This document shows positions 25,371-36,961 of a stretch of 64,000 nt of DNA, one piece after another; position 1 is the stretch's first letter, and every line of letters starts with the position of its first letter. The notes under the pieces are model-generated. The model had not been told where the DNA came from and searched no databases. It saw only the letters and a program-made list of their open reading frames with translations. A program made the translations under genes and the position numbers. Source of the stretch: an uncultured Paracoccaceae bacterium (lineage in GTDB: Bacteria > Pseudomonadota > Alphaproteobacteria > Rhodobacterales > Rhodobacteraceae); NCBI GenBank assembly GCA_947500775.1, contig CANMTD010000002.1, forward strand, positions 248,001-312,000, written 5' to 3'.

Positions 25371-25931
25371 TTATTCAGCCGCGCCGCATGCGCCGACAAG
25401 CTGATCGTACTGGTCGGTCAGCCAGCCAAGCGCATCCTCGGGGTTCCGTTCCTGGATGCGGTCGGTCAGATTGGCAAAAACCTTGGCCGAGCGGCTGTCG
25501 TCAACCAGCGGCACAGGTTCGGTGGTGATCACCGCGTCATAGACAAAGAAGGCAACCGCGACCAGCAGAACGCCGCGCACCACGCCGAACAGGAACCCAA
25601 GCCCCTGATCGACACCGCCAAGCGCCGAGCGCTGGATCAGCGAAGAAAACAGCGGGGTAAAGATCGACATCACCACCAGCGCAAGGGCGGCGACGATGGC
25701 AAAGGACGCAAGGATCGAGATTTCACAGCTGTCGCCCAGAAACTCGCCCACCACGGGAATTTGCCGGACCAGCGGTTCGGCCTGCGGCGCGAAGATGAAC
25801 CCCAGAACCGCCGCCGCGATCCAGCCGAGGATCGCCATGGTTTCGCGCACCACGCCGCGGGAATAGGCCAGCAGGGCTGACAGGATAATGACAACGGCAA
25901 CCACCGCGTCGACAATAGTGAAACCTTCCAT
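25371..25931 (-). CDS. cvpA: CvpA family membrane protein
   Basis: The 186-residue inner-membrane protein begins MEGFTIVDAVVAVVIILSAL and has four hydrophobic segments. The motif YSRGVVRETMAILGWIAAAV and the later GVDQGLGFLFGVVRGVLLV are the CvpA (colicin V production) family signature. GGAG lies 6 nt before the ATG. It follows radA by 20 bp on the same strand and precedes purF, a conserved order. Its precise role, in envelope homeostasis, is unsettled. Confidence 0.92.
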   Translation of the reverse strand: MEGFTIVDAVVAVVIILSALLAYSRGVVRETMAILGWIAAAVLGFIFAPQAEPLVRQIPVVGEFLGDSCEISILASFAIVAALALVVMSIFTPLFSSLIQRSALGGVDQGLGFLFGVVRGVLLVAVAFFVYDAVITTEPVPLVDDSRSAKVFANLTDRIQERNPEDALGWLTDQYDQLVGACGAAE

Positions 25932-25951
25932 GACCTACTCCCAGCCGAAGC

Positions 25952-27319
<1,368 letters not shown>

Positions 27320-27378
27320 ATATCCTCTGTGCCCCAGCCCGCCGGACCAGACAAGGCCGGGTTTATCGGGCCCATGCC

Positions 27379-27834
27379 TTAGCCCGATGCGCGCGCGGCT
27401 TTGCGCGCCCGTTCGGTTTGAATTGAAATGCCAAGCGACAGCAGCACGCAGCCGGTGAACAGATACAGCCCCCAGGCGGTTTCGACCCGGCCAATGCCAA
27501 CCCCTTTGGCCAAGACGATATAAAGGGCGATCAGAAAGATATCGGCCATCGCCAGTTTGCCCAGCAGATGCAGCACCGGCAGCAGCCGGGGCGAGGCCAG
27601 CCGGAAATGCACCAGCGCCAGACCGATGGTTTTCAGATAGGGGGCGAACAGGGCGAATACCGTGACCAGCAGCGCCAGAAACACGTCGCTGCGCCACAGC
27701 GATTGCAGCCCGGTGATGACAGAGATTTCGCTGAGCCCGAACAGCGGCAACAGCCCGGCGCGCATCAGCGGGGCGAACCACGATATCGGGAACAGCAGCA
27801 ACAGGCTGAGGTTGAGAATCTTAAGCACAGACAC
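27379..27834 (-). CDS. PqiA-like (paraquat-inducible protein A) membrane protein
   Basis: The 151-residue protein has four transmembrane segments. LHLLGKLAMADIFLIALYIV resembles the PqiA-domain WSMLDVFVVALLV region. This is a single PqiA-type domain, shorter than the two-domain E. coli PqiA. No partner pqiB/MCE gene is adjacent. A role in envelope lipid handling is known for the family in general; here it is inference. Confidence 0.72.
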   Translation of the reverse strand: MSVLKILNLSLLLLFPISWFAPLMRAGLLPLFGLSEISVITGLQSLWRSDVFLALLVTVFALFAPYLKTIGLALVHFRLASPRLLPVLHLLGKLAMADIFLIALYIVLAKGVGIGRVETAWGLYLFTGCVLLSLGISIQTERARKAARASG

Positions 27835-27880
27835 CCCAGATCAGTGCCACGGGGGCCGGTTCAAGGAAAGCCGAAACCGA

Positions 27881-28201
27881 TCAGGCCGTGACGGTGGCGT
27901 AATAGGTGCTGCGGTTTTGATAGGGGCGATAGTGGTTGGTCTGGGTCATGCTGCTCATCAAACGCAGGACCTGCCATGCGGATGCCAGGATGATCAGGGC
28001 CGGAACGGCCTGAATGACGACAGCGCCCGATCCATGCATCAGGGCCAGGGTGATCACGCCCACCGACAGGAAGGCCACGACGAAAAAGGCGGCGTAAAGG
28101 AAGATATTGCTGCTTTTGGACAGAACGACACGTCGCCCGCTGACAAAGACCAGCGCCATCAGGCCCGACAGGCAGATGAGGGTGACGATAGTATCGATCA
28201 T
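27881..28201 (-). CDS. Hypothetical small membrane protein
   Basis: The 106-residue protein begins MIDTIVTLICLSGLMALVFV and has three hydrophobic segments, ending in a polar tail with YRPYQNRSTYYATV. The ATG at 28201 is preferred over an upstream TTG-initiated frame because AGGAGCTG/GGAGCTGG lies just upstream on the minus strand. No family is recognised. It lies 47 bp before the PqiA-like gene and may be co-transcribed. Confidence 0.6.
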   Translation of the reverse strand: MIDTIVTLICLSGLMALVFVSGRRVVLSKSSNIFLYAAFFVVAFLSVGVITLALMHGSGAVVIQAVPALIILASAWQVLRLMSSMTQTNHYRPYQNRSTYYATVTA

Positions 28202-28415
28202 GGTTCCAGCTCCTGAAAGCTTTCCGGGCGGCAGCACGCGGAATCACTACAATTTGTCTCAATATGTTTTGGCCCGGCTTTTGGCCACTGGCGTGCAAGA
28301 ATTGGGGCGAAACTGTGGTTTGGGGTGGGGCTGCGATGCCGCTGTACCGAAAATCTCAGCCGTTTGGCTTGCGCAATGGATGGGGTTTGGGCTGTAAGTT
28401 GTTGTTATATATAAA

Positions 28416-29162
28416 TTATCTTACAGATGCTATCGGCCCATCGGCGCGCCCGTTGATGAACTGATCGACATAGGGATCGCCGCAGTCATCCATCTGGGCA
28501 ACCGGGCCGGTCCATTGGATAACCCCGCCATGCAGCATCGCCACACGGTCGGCGATGGCGCGGACCGAGCTCATGTCATGGGTGATGGTCATGGCGGTGG
28601 CGCCCATTTCCACCACGATTTCACGGATCAGATCGTTGATGACGCCGGACATGATCGGGTCCAGCCCGGTGGTCGGTTCGTCGAAAAAGATGATCTGCGG
28701 GTCGGCGGCGATGGCGCGGGCAAGGCCCACGCGTTTCTGCATCCCGCCCGACAGTTCGGCGGGGAACAGATCGGCCACATCCGGGGTCAGTCCGACCCGT
28801 TTCAGTTTCTGGATGGCAATCTCGCGCGCCTCGTCCAGCGGGCGTTTCAGCGATCCGCGCAGCAGGCGAAAGGCCACGTTCTGCCAGACCGGCAGGCTGT
28901 CGAACAGGGCGCCGCCCTGAAACAGCATCCCGAAATGCGCCAGAAACGCGTCGCGGTCGGCGTGGGTGACATCTTCGCCATTGACCAGGATTTTTCCGCC
29001 ATCAAGTTTAATAAGGCCAAGTATGCATTTGAGAAGAACGGATTTTCCGGTGCCGGATCCGCCGATGATCACCATGCTTTCGCCTTTGGGGATCGTCAGG
29101 TTGACGCCTTGCAAAACGCGTTTCGGGCCAAAGGCCTTGTGAACATTCTCAAGCTGTATCAT
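28416..29162 (-). CDS. mlaF: MlaF-type ABC transporter ATP-binding protein
   Basis: The 248-residue ATPase has Walker A GGSGTGKSVLLK, signature ELSGGMQKRVGLARA, and Walker B IIFFDEPTTGLDP. ELSGGM and GLDPIMSGVINDL are characteristic of the Mla/Ttg2A phospholipid-transport ATPases. It overlaps mlaE by ATGA, so the two form a complex. The MlaD-type MCE subunit that would complete the transporter is not adjacent. Confidence 0.9.
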   Translation of the reverse strand: MIQLENVHKAFGPKRVLQGVNLTIPKGESMVIIGGSGTGKSVLLKCILGLIKLDGGKILVNGEDVTHADRDAFLAHFGMLFQGGALFDSLPVWQNVAFRLLRGSLKRPLDEAREIAIQKLKRVGLTPDVADLFPAELSGGMQKRVGLARAIAADPQIIFFDEPTTGLDPIMSGVINDLIREIVVEMGATAMTITHDMSSVRAIADRVAMLHGGVIQWTGPVAQMDDCGDPYVDQFINGRADGPIASVR

Positions 29163-29938
29163 CCGGTGAAAAACAACTCTGTCAGCAGATAGTTGGCGGC
29201 CAGGATCAGGACCGACGCGGTGACGACCGCCGATTTGGTGGCCTTGCCGACGCCCTGCGCGCCGCGGCCCGAATTCATGCCGAAGTAACAGCCGACCAGC
29301 GCGATCAGAAAGCCAAAGACCGCGCCCTTGATCAGGCCCGAGGTAACGTCCCAGACCTCTAGAAAGTCCGAGGTGTTTTTCAGATAGGCCGCCGCGTTGA
29401 ACCCCAACCGCCCGGTGCCCACCAGATAGCCGCCAAAGATGCCGATGCTGTCGCCCACGGCCACCAGGATCGGCACGGAGATCGTTGCCGCCAGAACGCG
29501 CGGGACGGTCAGGTATTTCATCGGATCGGTCGACAGGGTGACCAGCGCGTCGATCTGTTCGGTCACCTTCATCGTGCCGATTTCGGCAGCAATGCTGGAG
29601 GCGACCCGCGCCGCCACCATCAGCCCGCCCAGCACCGGACCCAATTCGCGGGTCATGCCGATCGCCACGATCGACGGCACCACCTGTTCGGCGTTGAACC
29701 GCGATCCGCCGGCGTAAATCTGCAAGGCCAGCGCGCCGCCGGTGAAAACCGCGGTCAGCCCCACGACCGGCAGGCTGTTATAGCCGATGGTCCACAGCGC
29801 ATTCCAGAATTCGCGCAGGTAAAACGGCGGGCGCAGCAGGGCGGCCATGGTCTGAAGGAAATAAAGCCCGATCTTTCCGATCCCGGCCAGCAGGGCCAGG
29901 GTTGAGCGGCCAATGCCCGCGACAGGTGTCAATATCAT
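29159..29938 (-). CDS. mlaE: MlaE-type ABC transporter permease
   Basis: The 259-residue permease has about five to six transmembrane segments and the MlaE signature [19 protein letters not shown] followed by [19 protein letters not shown]. It should form the inner-membrane core for phospholipid movement between inner and outer membranes. Its start overlaps the alr stop (ATGA) and its stop overlaps the mlaF start, giving the tight order alr-mlaE-mlaF. Confidence 0.92.
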   Translation of the reverse strand: MILTPVAGIGRSTLALLAGIGKIGLYFLQTMAALLRPPFYLREFWNALWTIGYNSLPVVGLTAVFTGGALALQIYAGGSRFNAEQVVPSIVAIGMTRELGPVLGGLMVAARVASSIAAEIGTMKVTEQIDALVTLSTDPMKYLTVPRVLAATISVPILVAVGDSIGIFGGYLVGTGRLGFNAAAYLKNTSDFLEVWDVTSGLIKGAVFGFLIALVGCYFGMNSGRGAQGVGKATKSAVVTASVLILAANYLLTELFFTG

Positions 29939-30987
29939 TGACCGGCACCCCCGCTGTAGCGGCGCTTGTACCTTGCGCCAAGGCTTGTCAGGATTTCATA
30001 GCCGATGGTCTGCGCAGCATCGGCCACTGTATCGATGGGTTGATCTATTCCAATGATATCAAGCTCTTTCGGGTCATTCTTCAGGTCGGTGATATCAACG
30101 GTGATCAGGTCCATCGACACGCGTCCGGCCATCGCGCAGGCCATGCCTTCGTGATACAGTTGCCCATGCCCGCCCATCGCCCGGATCAGCCCGTCGGCAT
30201 AGCCTGCGGCCACGGTGGCGATCCGGCGCGGGCCATCGGCGGTCCAGGTGGCGCCATAGCCCACGGTTTCGCCGTCGACCACATCGCGGATCTGGATCAC
30301 CGGCAGCGACAGGTGAACCACGGGCTGGGCGTCGCTGAACGGCAGCCCGCCATACAGCCCGACGCCGGGTCGGGTAATGTCGAAATGATATTCGGGGCCC
30401 AGCAGGATGCCGCCCGTGGCCGCCAGCGAGCGGGGCACGCTGATGCCGTCGGTCATGGCGTGGAAGTTCGCCAGCTGTTCGGCGTTCTGGGCGTGATCGG
30501 GGTCGTCGGCGCAGGCCAGATGGCTGATGATCAGCCGGGGCTTGGCGTTCAGGGCGATCTGGGCGACGGCGGACCATTCGGCCAGCTCCATGCCCAGCCG
30601 GTTCATGCCGGTGTCCAGTTGAATGCCAAAAGGGTGATCTGGCAGCGCCTCGAAATGGCGGGTCAACTGATCGACGGAATTCAGCATCGGCACCAGATCA
30701 AGATCGTTGATCATATCAGTGTCGCCCGGCATGTGACCGGAAAATATGTATATTTCCGGACCGCGCCCCAAAGCTTCGCGCAGGGCGGCGCCTTCTTCGG
30801 CGACGGCCACGAAAAACCTGCGCGCCCCTGCACGGGCCAGCGCCCGCGCCACGCGCCCGGCACCCAGCCCATAGCCATCGGCCTTGACCACGGCGGCGGT
30901 TTCCACGGTGTCCGCCGACAGGCGATCCAAAGCGCGCCAATTGGCGGCGATGGCATCAAGATCAATGGTCAGGGTTCCGGTAGACAT
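29935..30987 (-). CDS. alr: Alanine racemase
   Basis: The 350-residue PLP enzyme makes D-alanine for peptidoglycan. The PLP lysine is in [17 protein letters not shown] (about residues 29-45), and the [25 protein letters not shown]-type region (tyrosine base) is present. The ATG at 30987 ([20 protein letters not shown]) marks the start of homology, although a good Shine-Dalgarno is lacking there; an upstream frame runs to 31038. It follows dnaB by 47 bp, a pairing seen in other alphaproteobacteria. Confidence 0.93.
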   Translation of the reverse strand: MSTGTLTIDLDAIAANWRALDRLSADTVETAAVVKADGYGLGAGRVARALARAGARRFFVAVAEEGAALREALGRGPEIYIFSGHMPGDTDMINDLDLVPMLNSVDQLTRHFEALPDHPFGIQLDTGMNRLGMELAEWSAVAQIALNAKPRLIISHLACADDPDHAQNAEQLANFHAMTDGISVPRSLAATGGILLGPEYHFDITRPGVGLYGGLPFSDAQPVVHLSLPVIQIRDVVDGETVGYGATWTADGPRRIATVAAGYADGLIRAMGGHGQLYHEGMACAMAGRVSMDLITVDITDLKNDPKELDIIGIDQPIDTVADAAQTIGYEILTSLGARYKRRYSGGAGQ

Positions 30988-31034
30988 GACAGTGGTTTTG
31001 ACAGCCCTGCGTTCGAGGTCAAGAGCGAAACGGA

Positions 31035-32525
31035 TCAATAGCCACCATAGTCGGCGCCCTGCTGATAGGCTTTCACAAGGTTGCCAAAGCGGGTGAACTG
31101 CGCTTCGAACGACAGCTCGACCGTGCCGATGGGGCCGTGCCGCTGTTTGCCGACGATCACTTCGGCCTTGCCGTGCAGGCGCTCCATATCCGCTTTCCAG
31201 CTTTCGATGGCGGTCATATCCGCCTCGTCCGGCTTTTCGCGTTCCTTGTAGTATTCGCCGCGATAGACGAACAGCACCACATCGGCATCCTGTTCGATCG
31301 AACCCGATTCCCGCAGATCGCTAAGCTGTGGGCGCTTGTCGTCGCGGTTTTCGACCTGACGGCTGAGCTGGGACAGGCCGATGACAGGAATTTGCAGCTC
31401 TTTGGCGATGGCCTTCATGCCCATCGAAATCTCGCCAATCTCGTTGACCCGGTTGTCGGCGGTGCCGCGGCACAGCTGCAGATAGTCGATGATCAGCAGG
31501 TCCAGCCCGTGGGTCCGTTTCAGGCGCCGGGCGCGGGCGGCCAGCTGGCTGATCGGCAGGGCAGGCGTGTCGTCGATGAACAGCGGGCAGGCCTCAAGCG
31601 TCTTGGCGGCCTCGACAAAGCGGCGGAATTCCTCTTCGGTCATGTCGCCCTGACGGATCTTATGCGACGAAATCTCGGAGGCTTCGGCCAGAACCCGGCC
31701 GGCCAGCTGTTCGGCGCTCATCTCCAGCGAAAAGAACCCGACCACGCCGCCATCGACCGCACCTTCGGTGCCATCGGGGCGTTTGCCGCGCTTATAGGCC
31801 TTGGCGACGTTGAAGGCGATGTTGGTCGCCAACGAGGTTTTACCCATCGACGGGCGTCCGGCAAGGATCAGCAAATCCGACGGGTGCAGCCCGCCCAACT
31901 GTTTGTCCAGATCGGTCAGGCCGGTGGACAGACCGGCCATGCCGCCGCCGCGCTGATAGGCGGCGTTGGCAACATGAACCGCATCGGTGACGGCGCGCAG
32001 GAACGACTGGAACCCGCGTTCGGTCTGGCCCTGTTCGCCCAGTTTATAAAGCTGCTGTTCGGCCTCGACGATCTGTTCGGTGGGTTCGCTTTCCAGATCG
32101 ACCTTGCCAGCCTTGGCGGCGATATCGCCGCCCAGCCGGATCAATTCGCGCCGGATCGCGAAGTCATAGATCATCTGGGCGTAATCGCGCGCCGCGAAGG
32201 ACGAAATCGCAGCGCCCGCAAGGCGTGCCAGATAGGCGGGGCCGCCCAGTTCCTTCAGCCCTTCGTCGTCTTCCAGAAACGCCTTCAGCGTGACGGGCGA
32301 GGCCAGCGCGTTTTTCTGAATGCGGCGCATCGCCACTTCGTAGATGCGTTCATGCACGGGTTCATAGAAATGATGGGGCTGAATGATGGACGCAACCCTG
32401 TCGAACACATCGTTATTCGTCAGAATCGCGCCCAGCAATTGCTGCTCGGCCTCGATAGAATGTGGGAGCGTTCCGCTCTCTTCACTGCTCTGTTGGTCTT
32501 GCCGTATCGCGGCGATTTCATTCAT
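31035..32525 (-). CDS. dnaB: Replicative DNA helicase DnaB
   Basis: The 496-residue hexameric helicase has an N-terminal domain ([18 protein letters not shown]) and a RecA-like C-terminal domain. Walker A is [14 protein letters not shown] and the Walker B/sensor region is [29 protein letters not shown] is the DnaB signature. The ATG at 32525 ([12 protein letters not shown]) is chosen over an open frame to 32660. The gene heads the dnaB-alr-mlaE-mlaF unit. Confidence 0.96.
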   Translation of the reverse strand: MNEIAAIRQDQQSSEESGTLPHSIEAEQQLLGAILTNNDVFDRVASIIQPHHFYEPVHERIYEVAMRRIQKNALASPVTLKAFLEDDEGLKELGGPAYLARLAGAAISSFAARDYAQMIYDFAIRRELIRLGGDIAAKAGKVDLESEPTEQIVEAEQQLYKLGEQGQTERGFQSFLRAVTDAVHVANAAYQRGGGMAGLSTGLTDLDKQLGGLHPSDLLILAGRPSMGKTSLATNIAFNVAKAYKRGKRPDGTEGAVDGGVVGFFSLEMSAEQLAGRVLAEASEISSHKIRQGDMTEEEFRRFVEAAKTLEACPLFIDDTPALPISQLAARARRLKRTHGLDLLIIDYLQLCRGTADNRVNEIGEISMGMKAIAKELQIPVIGLSQLSRQVENRDDKRPQLSDLRESGSIEQDADVVLFVYRGEYYKEREKPDEADMTAIESWKADMERLHGKAEVIVGKQRHGPIGTVELSFEAQFTRFGNLVKAYQQGADYGGY

Positions 32526-32592
32526 TGACTGCCCCTGTCCTTGGCCGATTGGCATACAGGCGTTTGATGGCGTGGCGCAAATTGTATGTTTC

Positions 32593-32612
32593 TGTGGGTA
32601 AGTTGTGGATAC
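32593..32612 (+). promoter_or_regulatory. Two DnaA-box-like 9-mers upstream of dnaB
   Basis: TGTGGGTAA (32593-32601) and TGTGGATAC (32604-32612) each differ by one base from the reverse of the DnaA consensus TTATCCACA. They are tandem, 2 bp apart, and lie 68-87 bp upstream of the dnaB start. An AT-rich block follows at about 32690-32715. They suggest DnaA control of dnaB. Confidence 0.5.
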
Positions 32613-32762
32613 CTGCCCGGACACAAATTGTAGCGAGATTTGCCCGGTCTGTCGCCACAAATTGGGTCAGTGTCTTTGACCGGTGTGCAATAAAATTTTT
32701 ACAAGGGTTTTACACGACCTCGCGTCGGTTTTCCCGATTTCCCTTGAACCGGGACAGAATCG

Positions 32763-33443
32763 TCACTCTTTCCGGCGCGCGTCCTGCCAGGCGCGCGGAT
32801 CGTTCAGAAACGATTCGACCTCGCGCAGGGTGTCACTGTCGAACGCGCCCGAGGCCTTGGCCTCGGCCAGCACGTCCCACCATGTGCACAGGTGGTGCAA
32901 TTGCACCCCGTGATCGCCCAGCGTTTTCTCGGTATCGGGGAAGATGCCATAGTAGAAAATCACCGCCGTATGGCCGCAGGTGGCGCCGGTTTCGCGGATC
33001 GCATCGACAAAGGACAGCTTGCTGCCGCCGTCGGTTGTCAGGTCTTCGACCAGCAGCACCCGTTCGCCTTCGGTCATCGCGCCTTCGATCCGGGCGTTGC
33101 GGCCATAGCCCTTGGGTTTCTTGCGCACATAGGTCATCGGCAGGGCCATGCGTTCGGCCACCAGCGCGGCAAAGGGGATGCCCGCGGTTTCGCCGCCCGC
33201 GATGTTGTCGAACGCCTCGAACCCGGCGTTGCGCATCACGGTGACGGTCAGGAAATCCATCAGCGTGCTGCGGATGCGCGGAAAGCTGATCAGCTTGCGG
33301 CAATCGATATAGGTCGGGCTGGGCAGGCCCGAGGCCAAGGTGAACGGCTCGGCCGCGTTGAAATGCACCGCCTGAATTTCCAGCAGCATCTTTGCGGTCA
33401 GGCGGGCGATTTCCTGGGACGAGGGGTAGGAGCTGGGGATCAT
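32763..33443 (-). CDS. pyrE: Orotate phosphoribosyltransferase
   Basis: The 226-residue enzyme makes OMP from orotate and PRPP. The PRPP-binding motif is [20 protein letters not shown] (about residues 128-147); an [20 protein letters not shown] substrate motif is near the N-terminus. Position near pyrC makes a small pyrimidine neighbourhood, although a kinase gene lies between. The start is ATG 33443. Confidence 0.96.
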   Translation of the reverse strand: MIPSSYPSSQEIARLTAKMLLEIQAVHFNAAEPFTLASGLPSPTYIDCRKLISFPRIRSTLMDFLTVTVMRNAGFEAFDNIAGGETAGIPFAALVAERMALPMTYVRKKPKGYGRNARIEGAMTEGERVLLVEDLTTDGGSKLSFVDAIRETGATCGHTAVIFYYGIFPDTEKTLGDHGVQLHHLCTWWDVLAEAKASGAFDSDTLREVESFLNDPRAWQDARRKE

Positions 33444-33514
33444 GGCGGCGGTCCTTGGGTCAAAGGGCTGGGCAGAACGGTTCCGTCACGGTTACCCCGA
33501 CGGCGGTGCAAAGT

Positions 33515-34828
33515 TCAAGCAGGCTTGTCCGTGGCCGTGGCCGGGGGCGGCAGGGGCAGGCGCAGACAGAACACGCTGCCCTTGTCCTTGCCGGGGCTGT
33601 CGGCGGTGACGGTGCCGCCGTGGGCCGTGGCCAGATCGCGCACGATGCTCAGCCCCAGCCCGGTCGAGGATTCGCCGCCCGTGGGCGTGGCCGACAGCAT
33701 CTGGAACCGGCCGAACACGTTTTTCAGATCGACCTCGGTCATCCCCTGACCGGTATCGCTGACCCGGATTTCGGCACAGGGGCCGCAAACCGTGCCCGAG
33801 ATCGCAACCCGCCCGCCGAAACCTGTGTATTTGACCGCATTGCTGATCAGATTGTCGATCGCCGAGATCAGCAGTGTTTCATCGACCTCTGCCGGGATGG
33901 GCGCCGGGATCGTGACATCAAGGGCGATGGATTTGCGCGCGGCTTCGTCCCGGTTGGCCTGTGTCGCGATGCGGATCAGCGGGCCAATGTCCATCCGGCG
34001 CAGGTTCAGCACCAGATCGGCCTCGTCCGACCGGGCCCGTTCCAGCGTGGCGGTGATCAGGTCGGACATGCGGTCGGCGTTGCGGATGACCTTTTCCAGC
34101 GCGGTGCCAACGCCGGCCGGTTTGGGCGGGGTCGCATTGGCGCGTGCCAGCCCCAGTTCAGCCTGCGACAGGACCGAGGCCAGCGGGCTGCGCAGATCAT
34201 GGGCGATGATGCCGATCAGCCGGGTCTTGAAGGCGCTTTCGCGGCGGATCTTGAGGTATCCGTCCTGCAGGCGGGTGTTCGCTTCGGACAATTCCGCGAT
34301 CATCGACTGGCGCTCGGCCTCATAGGCGATGCGGCGCAGCTCTGCCTCGGCCCGCTGGGCGAAAATCCGGATGATCGCCGCGGCGAAATCGGTCTGTTCG
34401 ATGGGCGAGGTGGTAAAGACGGCCAGATGCCCCACCACCCGGTCCGAGATGTCGTGCAGCGGAATGCCGATATAGCCCTCGAATCCCGCCTCTTTGGGGT
34501 AAAGATCGGCAACCTTGCAGGGGATCACCAGGGTTTCCCCGTTATAGACCCGTTCACAGGGGGTGCCCTCCAGCGCATAGCGTATGTCCTGCGCCACGGC
34601 GTTGCCTTTCAGGGCGAAAATGGCGCGGGCGTGGGTGTAGGGCGTGCCTTCGCCCTGGGTGATGGCAACGAAACCGGCCTGAATCTTTTGGCCAAGCGTT
34701 TCGACCAGCCCGGTCAGGAACGCATGCCCGACCTTGCCTGCGACCGCTTCGGCAATGGTGCGGAACCTTTCGAAATCGGTTTGCGTCTCAGTCCCGGTTT
34801 CCAACCCCACAGCCCCAGTGTCGCGCAA
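33515..34828 (-). CDS. GAF-domain sensor histidine kinase
   Basis: The 437-residue protein has no transmembrane segments. An N-terminal GAF-like domain (about 20-170) is followed by a coiled coil, HisKA (GIIAHDLRSPLASVLSQAE, phospho-acceptor His) and HATPase (IDNLISNAVKYTGFGG, SDTGQGMTEVD, STGLGLSIVRDLATAHGG). It is cytoplasmic and likely senses a small molecule, redox or light state through GAF. No response regulator gene is adjacent, so it is an orphan kinase lying between pyrE and pyrC. Confidence 0.88.
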   Translation of the reverse strand: MRDTGAVGLETGTETQTDFERFRTIAEAVAGKVGHAFLTGLVETLGQKIQAGFVAITQGEGTPYTHARAIFALKGNAVAQDIRYALEGTPCERVYNGETLVIPCKVADLYPKEAGFEGYIGIPLHDISDRVVGHLAVFTTSPIEQTDFAAAIIRIFAQRAEAELRRIAYEAERQSMIAELSEANTRLQDGYLKIRRESAFKTRLIGIIAHDLRSPLASVLSQAELGLARANATPPKPAGVGTALEKVIRNADRMSDLITATLERARSDEADLVLNLRRMDIGPLIRIATQANRDEAARKSIALDVTIPAPIPAEVDETLLISAIDNLISNAVKYTGFGGRVAISGTVCGPCAEIRVSDTGQGMTEVDLKNVFGRFQMLSATPTGGESSTGLGLSIVRDLATAHGGTVTADSPGKDKGSVFCLRLPLPPPATATDKPA

Positions 34829-34899
34829 ATGAAAAGATCAATTGGCGGGCAGTCTAGGGGGCGGCGGGCCGGCGCGCAATTTGTTCGGCGCGGGTGCGA

Positions 34900-35943
34900 T
34901 TATCCGGGCAAGACCTGCCAGTGCAGCGCGAATCCGGGGTCAAAGACGGTGACATCGCCGTCGCCGGTGTGGATTTTTGCCGGATAGGCCACAGCATCGC
35001 CTTTGGTCAGGGTGATCGTGGCGGCGTTGGCGGGCAGCCGGTAAAAGGCGGGGCCGTTCAGCGAAGTGAACCCTTCCAGCCGGTCCAGCGCGCCTTCGTC
35101 TTCGAACACATGGGCAAGGATCGACATGGTGTTGGTCGCGGTGAAACACCCGGCACAGCCGCAGGCGCTTTCCTTGTTGGGGTCGGTGTGCGGGGCGCTG
35201 TCGGTGCCCAGGAAAAAGCGTTTGTCGCCGCTGGTGGCGGCGGCGCGCAGGGCAAGGCGATGGGTTTCGCGTTTGGCCACGGGCAGGCAGTAATAATGCG
35301 GTTTGATGCCACCGACCAGAATGTGGTTGCGGTTGATGATCAGGTGGTGCGTGGTGATCGTGGCGCCCAGATCGCGGTCATGCGCCTGTACATAGGCGAC
35401 CCCGTCGGCGGTGGTGATATGTTCCATCACCACGCGCAGGCCGGGTGTGGCGCGGCGGACCGGGTCCAGCACGCGGTCGATGAACACGGCCTCGCGGTCG
35501 AAGATGTCCACCGCCGGATCGGTGACTTCGCCATGCACACACAGCGGCAGGCCGATGTCGGCCATTTTTTCCAGCACGCCGCGCACCTTGTCGAAATCGC
35601 TGACACCCGAGGCGGAATTGGTCGTGGCCCCGGCGGGATACAGTTTCACCGCCTTGACCAGCCCGCTGGCATGGGCGGCGGCCACATCCGCGGGATCGGT
35701 GTCTTCGGTCAGATACAGCGTCATCAGCGGTTCGAACGCCATGCCGTCGGGCAGGGCGGCCAGAATGCGGTCGCGATAGGCGGCGGCCTGCGCGCCGGTC
35801 ACCACGGGCGGCACCAGATTGGGCATGATGATGGCGCGGGCAAAGTGACGGGCGGTTTCGGGCAGCACGCCGGACAGCATCGCGCCGTCGCGCAGATGCA
35901 GGTGCCAATCGTCGGGGCGGCGAAGGGTCAGGGAATGGGTCAT
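34900..35943 (-). CDS. pyrC: Dihydroorotase (PyrC type)
   Basis: The 347-residue metal-dependent amidohydrolase closes carbamoyl-aspartate to dihydroorotate. Zinc ligands are in [10 protein letters not shown], the carbamylated Lys in [17 protein letters not shown], and later histidines in PLCVHGE and [16 protein letters not shown] supplies the catalytic Asp. The homodimeric E. coli-like PyrC length matches. ATG 35943 ([16 protein letters not shown]) is the start of homology. Confidence 0.96.
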   Translation of the reverse strand: MTHSLTLRRPDDWHLHLRDGAMLSGVLPETARHFARAIIMPNLVPPVVTGAQAAAYRDRILAALPDGMAFEPLMTLYLTEDTDPADVAAAHASGLVKAVKLYPAGATTNSASGVSDFDKVRGVLEKMADIGLPLCVHGEVTDPAVDIFDREAVFIDRVLDPVRRATPGLRVVMEHITTADGVAYVQAHDRDLGATITTHHLIINRNHILVGGIKPHYYCLPVAKRETHRLALRAAATSGDKRFFLGTDSAPHTDPNKESACGCAGCFTATNTMSILAHVFEDEGALDRLEGFTSLNGPAFYRLPANAATITLTKGDAVAYPAKIHTGDGDVTVFDPGFALHWQVLPG

Positions 35944-36091
35944 AGGGCAGGGCGTTACACAATTGGCCGCCTTCTTTCCAGTGCGATTGTGGATCATCCG
36001 CCTGCGCCGCCTTTCGGCAAATTCCGGCCCGTTGCCCGGATTTTCGGCGCGGATAGGGGAAAATTTGGTGTTTTTGCCCGAAATCAACCAT

Positions 36092-36124
36092 TGCTGCAGT
36101 GCAGCAATGTGCTATCCTGCAGCA
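36092..36124 (+). promoter_or_regulatory. TGC-rich palindrome, candidate PhaR operator
   Basis: A perfect 7-bp inverted repeat TGCTGCA-G-TGCAGCA (36092-36106) is followed by a further CTGCAGCA half (36117-36124). It lies 78 bp before a phasin-like gene. PhaR of Paracoccus/Rhodobacter binds TGC-rich inverted repeats upstream of phasin genes; assignment here is by pattern and context. Confidence 0.6.
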
Positions 36125-36183
36125 AATGGAATGTGGATGTGCCCGTTGCATGCTGGGGCCGACGACCAAAAGGATGACAACAG

Positions 36184-36894
36184 ATGATGTGTGTTCCAAA
36201 AGCCAAATTGCCAGCGGACTTTGCCGCGGCCCCCGTCAAATTCTGGGCCATGGCGGTCGAGATGCAGTTGGATCTTGCCGATGCCTGGATGAAGACGGCG
36301 ATGCAGTTCAACCCCATGATGTTGGCGATTGACCCCAAGAGTTTTGCCAAACCCTGTGCCGCCCCCAAAGAGCGGGCCCCGGTTGTAAAAGCAGCTCCGG
36401 TTGCGAAGGCTGCGCCCGCCACCAAAACCGCGCGGGTTGCCAAGGCTGCCCCGGTCGCAAAGGCCGCTCCGGCCCCGAAACCCGCCGTGAAACCGGCGGT
36501 AAAAGCACCGGCTGCAAAAGCGGCGCCTGCCGCGAAGGCGGTTGTTGCAAAAGCGCCCGCGGCGAAGGCGCCCGCCCCGAAACCAGCGACGGCAAAGGCC
36601 CCTGCGGCTGCAAAATCCGCCGCCGCCGCAGTGACCAAGAAACCTGCGCCCCGCAAGGCCGCGACGGCGAAACCCGCAGCGCGCAAAGCCGCGACAGCCC
36701 CCGCGACCGCGCCCAAACCGGCCGCAGAGACCGCGAAAAAGGCAGCCCCCAAGAAAGCAGCCCCCGCCGCCGCGAAAACCGCCGCCGCCGCGAAAACCGC
36801 CACCGATGCCAAATCCACACCCGCCGCAGCCAAACCAGCGCCGCAACGCCGGCGCCGCGCCCCGGCAAAACCAGCGCTTCCGTTTAAAGAGTGA
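36184..36894 (+). CDS. Phasin-like protein with histone H1-like tail
   Basis: The 236-residue protein has a short N-terminal amphipathic region (about 10-50: APVKFWAMAVEMQLDLADAW) and then about 180 residues of Ala/Lys/Pro repeats such as AAPAAKAVVAKAPAAKAPAP, ending RRRRAPAKPALPFKE. This resembles PhaF of pseudomonads, where a phasin helix binds polyhydroxyalkanoate granules and an AAKP tail binds DNA. A PhaR-like palindrome lies upstream. The N-terminal helix is much shorter than a full phasin. The function is inferred from this layout. Confidence 0.65.
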   Translation: MMCVPKAKLPADFAAAPVKFWAMAVEMQLDLADAWMKTAMQFNPMMLAIDPKSFAKPCAAPKERAPVVKAAPVAKAAPATKTARVAKAAPVAKAAPAPKPAVKPAVKAPAAKAAPAAKAVVAKAPAAKAPAPKPATAKAPAAAKSAAAAVTKKPAPRKAATAKPAARKAATAPATAPKPAAETAKKAAPKKAAPAAAKTAAAAKTATDAKSTPAAAKPAPQRRRRAPAKPALPFKE

Positions 36895-36961
36895 TCGCGA
36901 CGTCAGCCACCATCCACGGCAATATCGCTAAGACAAAACGCCAATCCGTCGGAGAATAACC

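Noticed and set aside
32560-32720. The AT-rich segment and DnaA-like boxes before dnaB as a replication origin
   Set aside because: Only two imperfect boxes occur and the neighbourhood (pyrE, dnaB) is not that of known alphaproteobacterial origins, so promoter control is the simpler reading.
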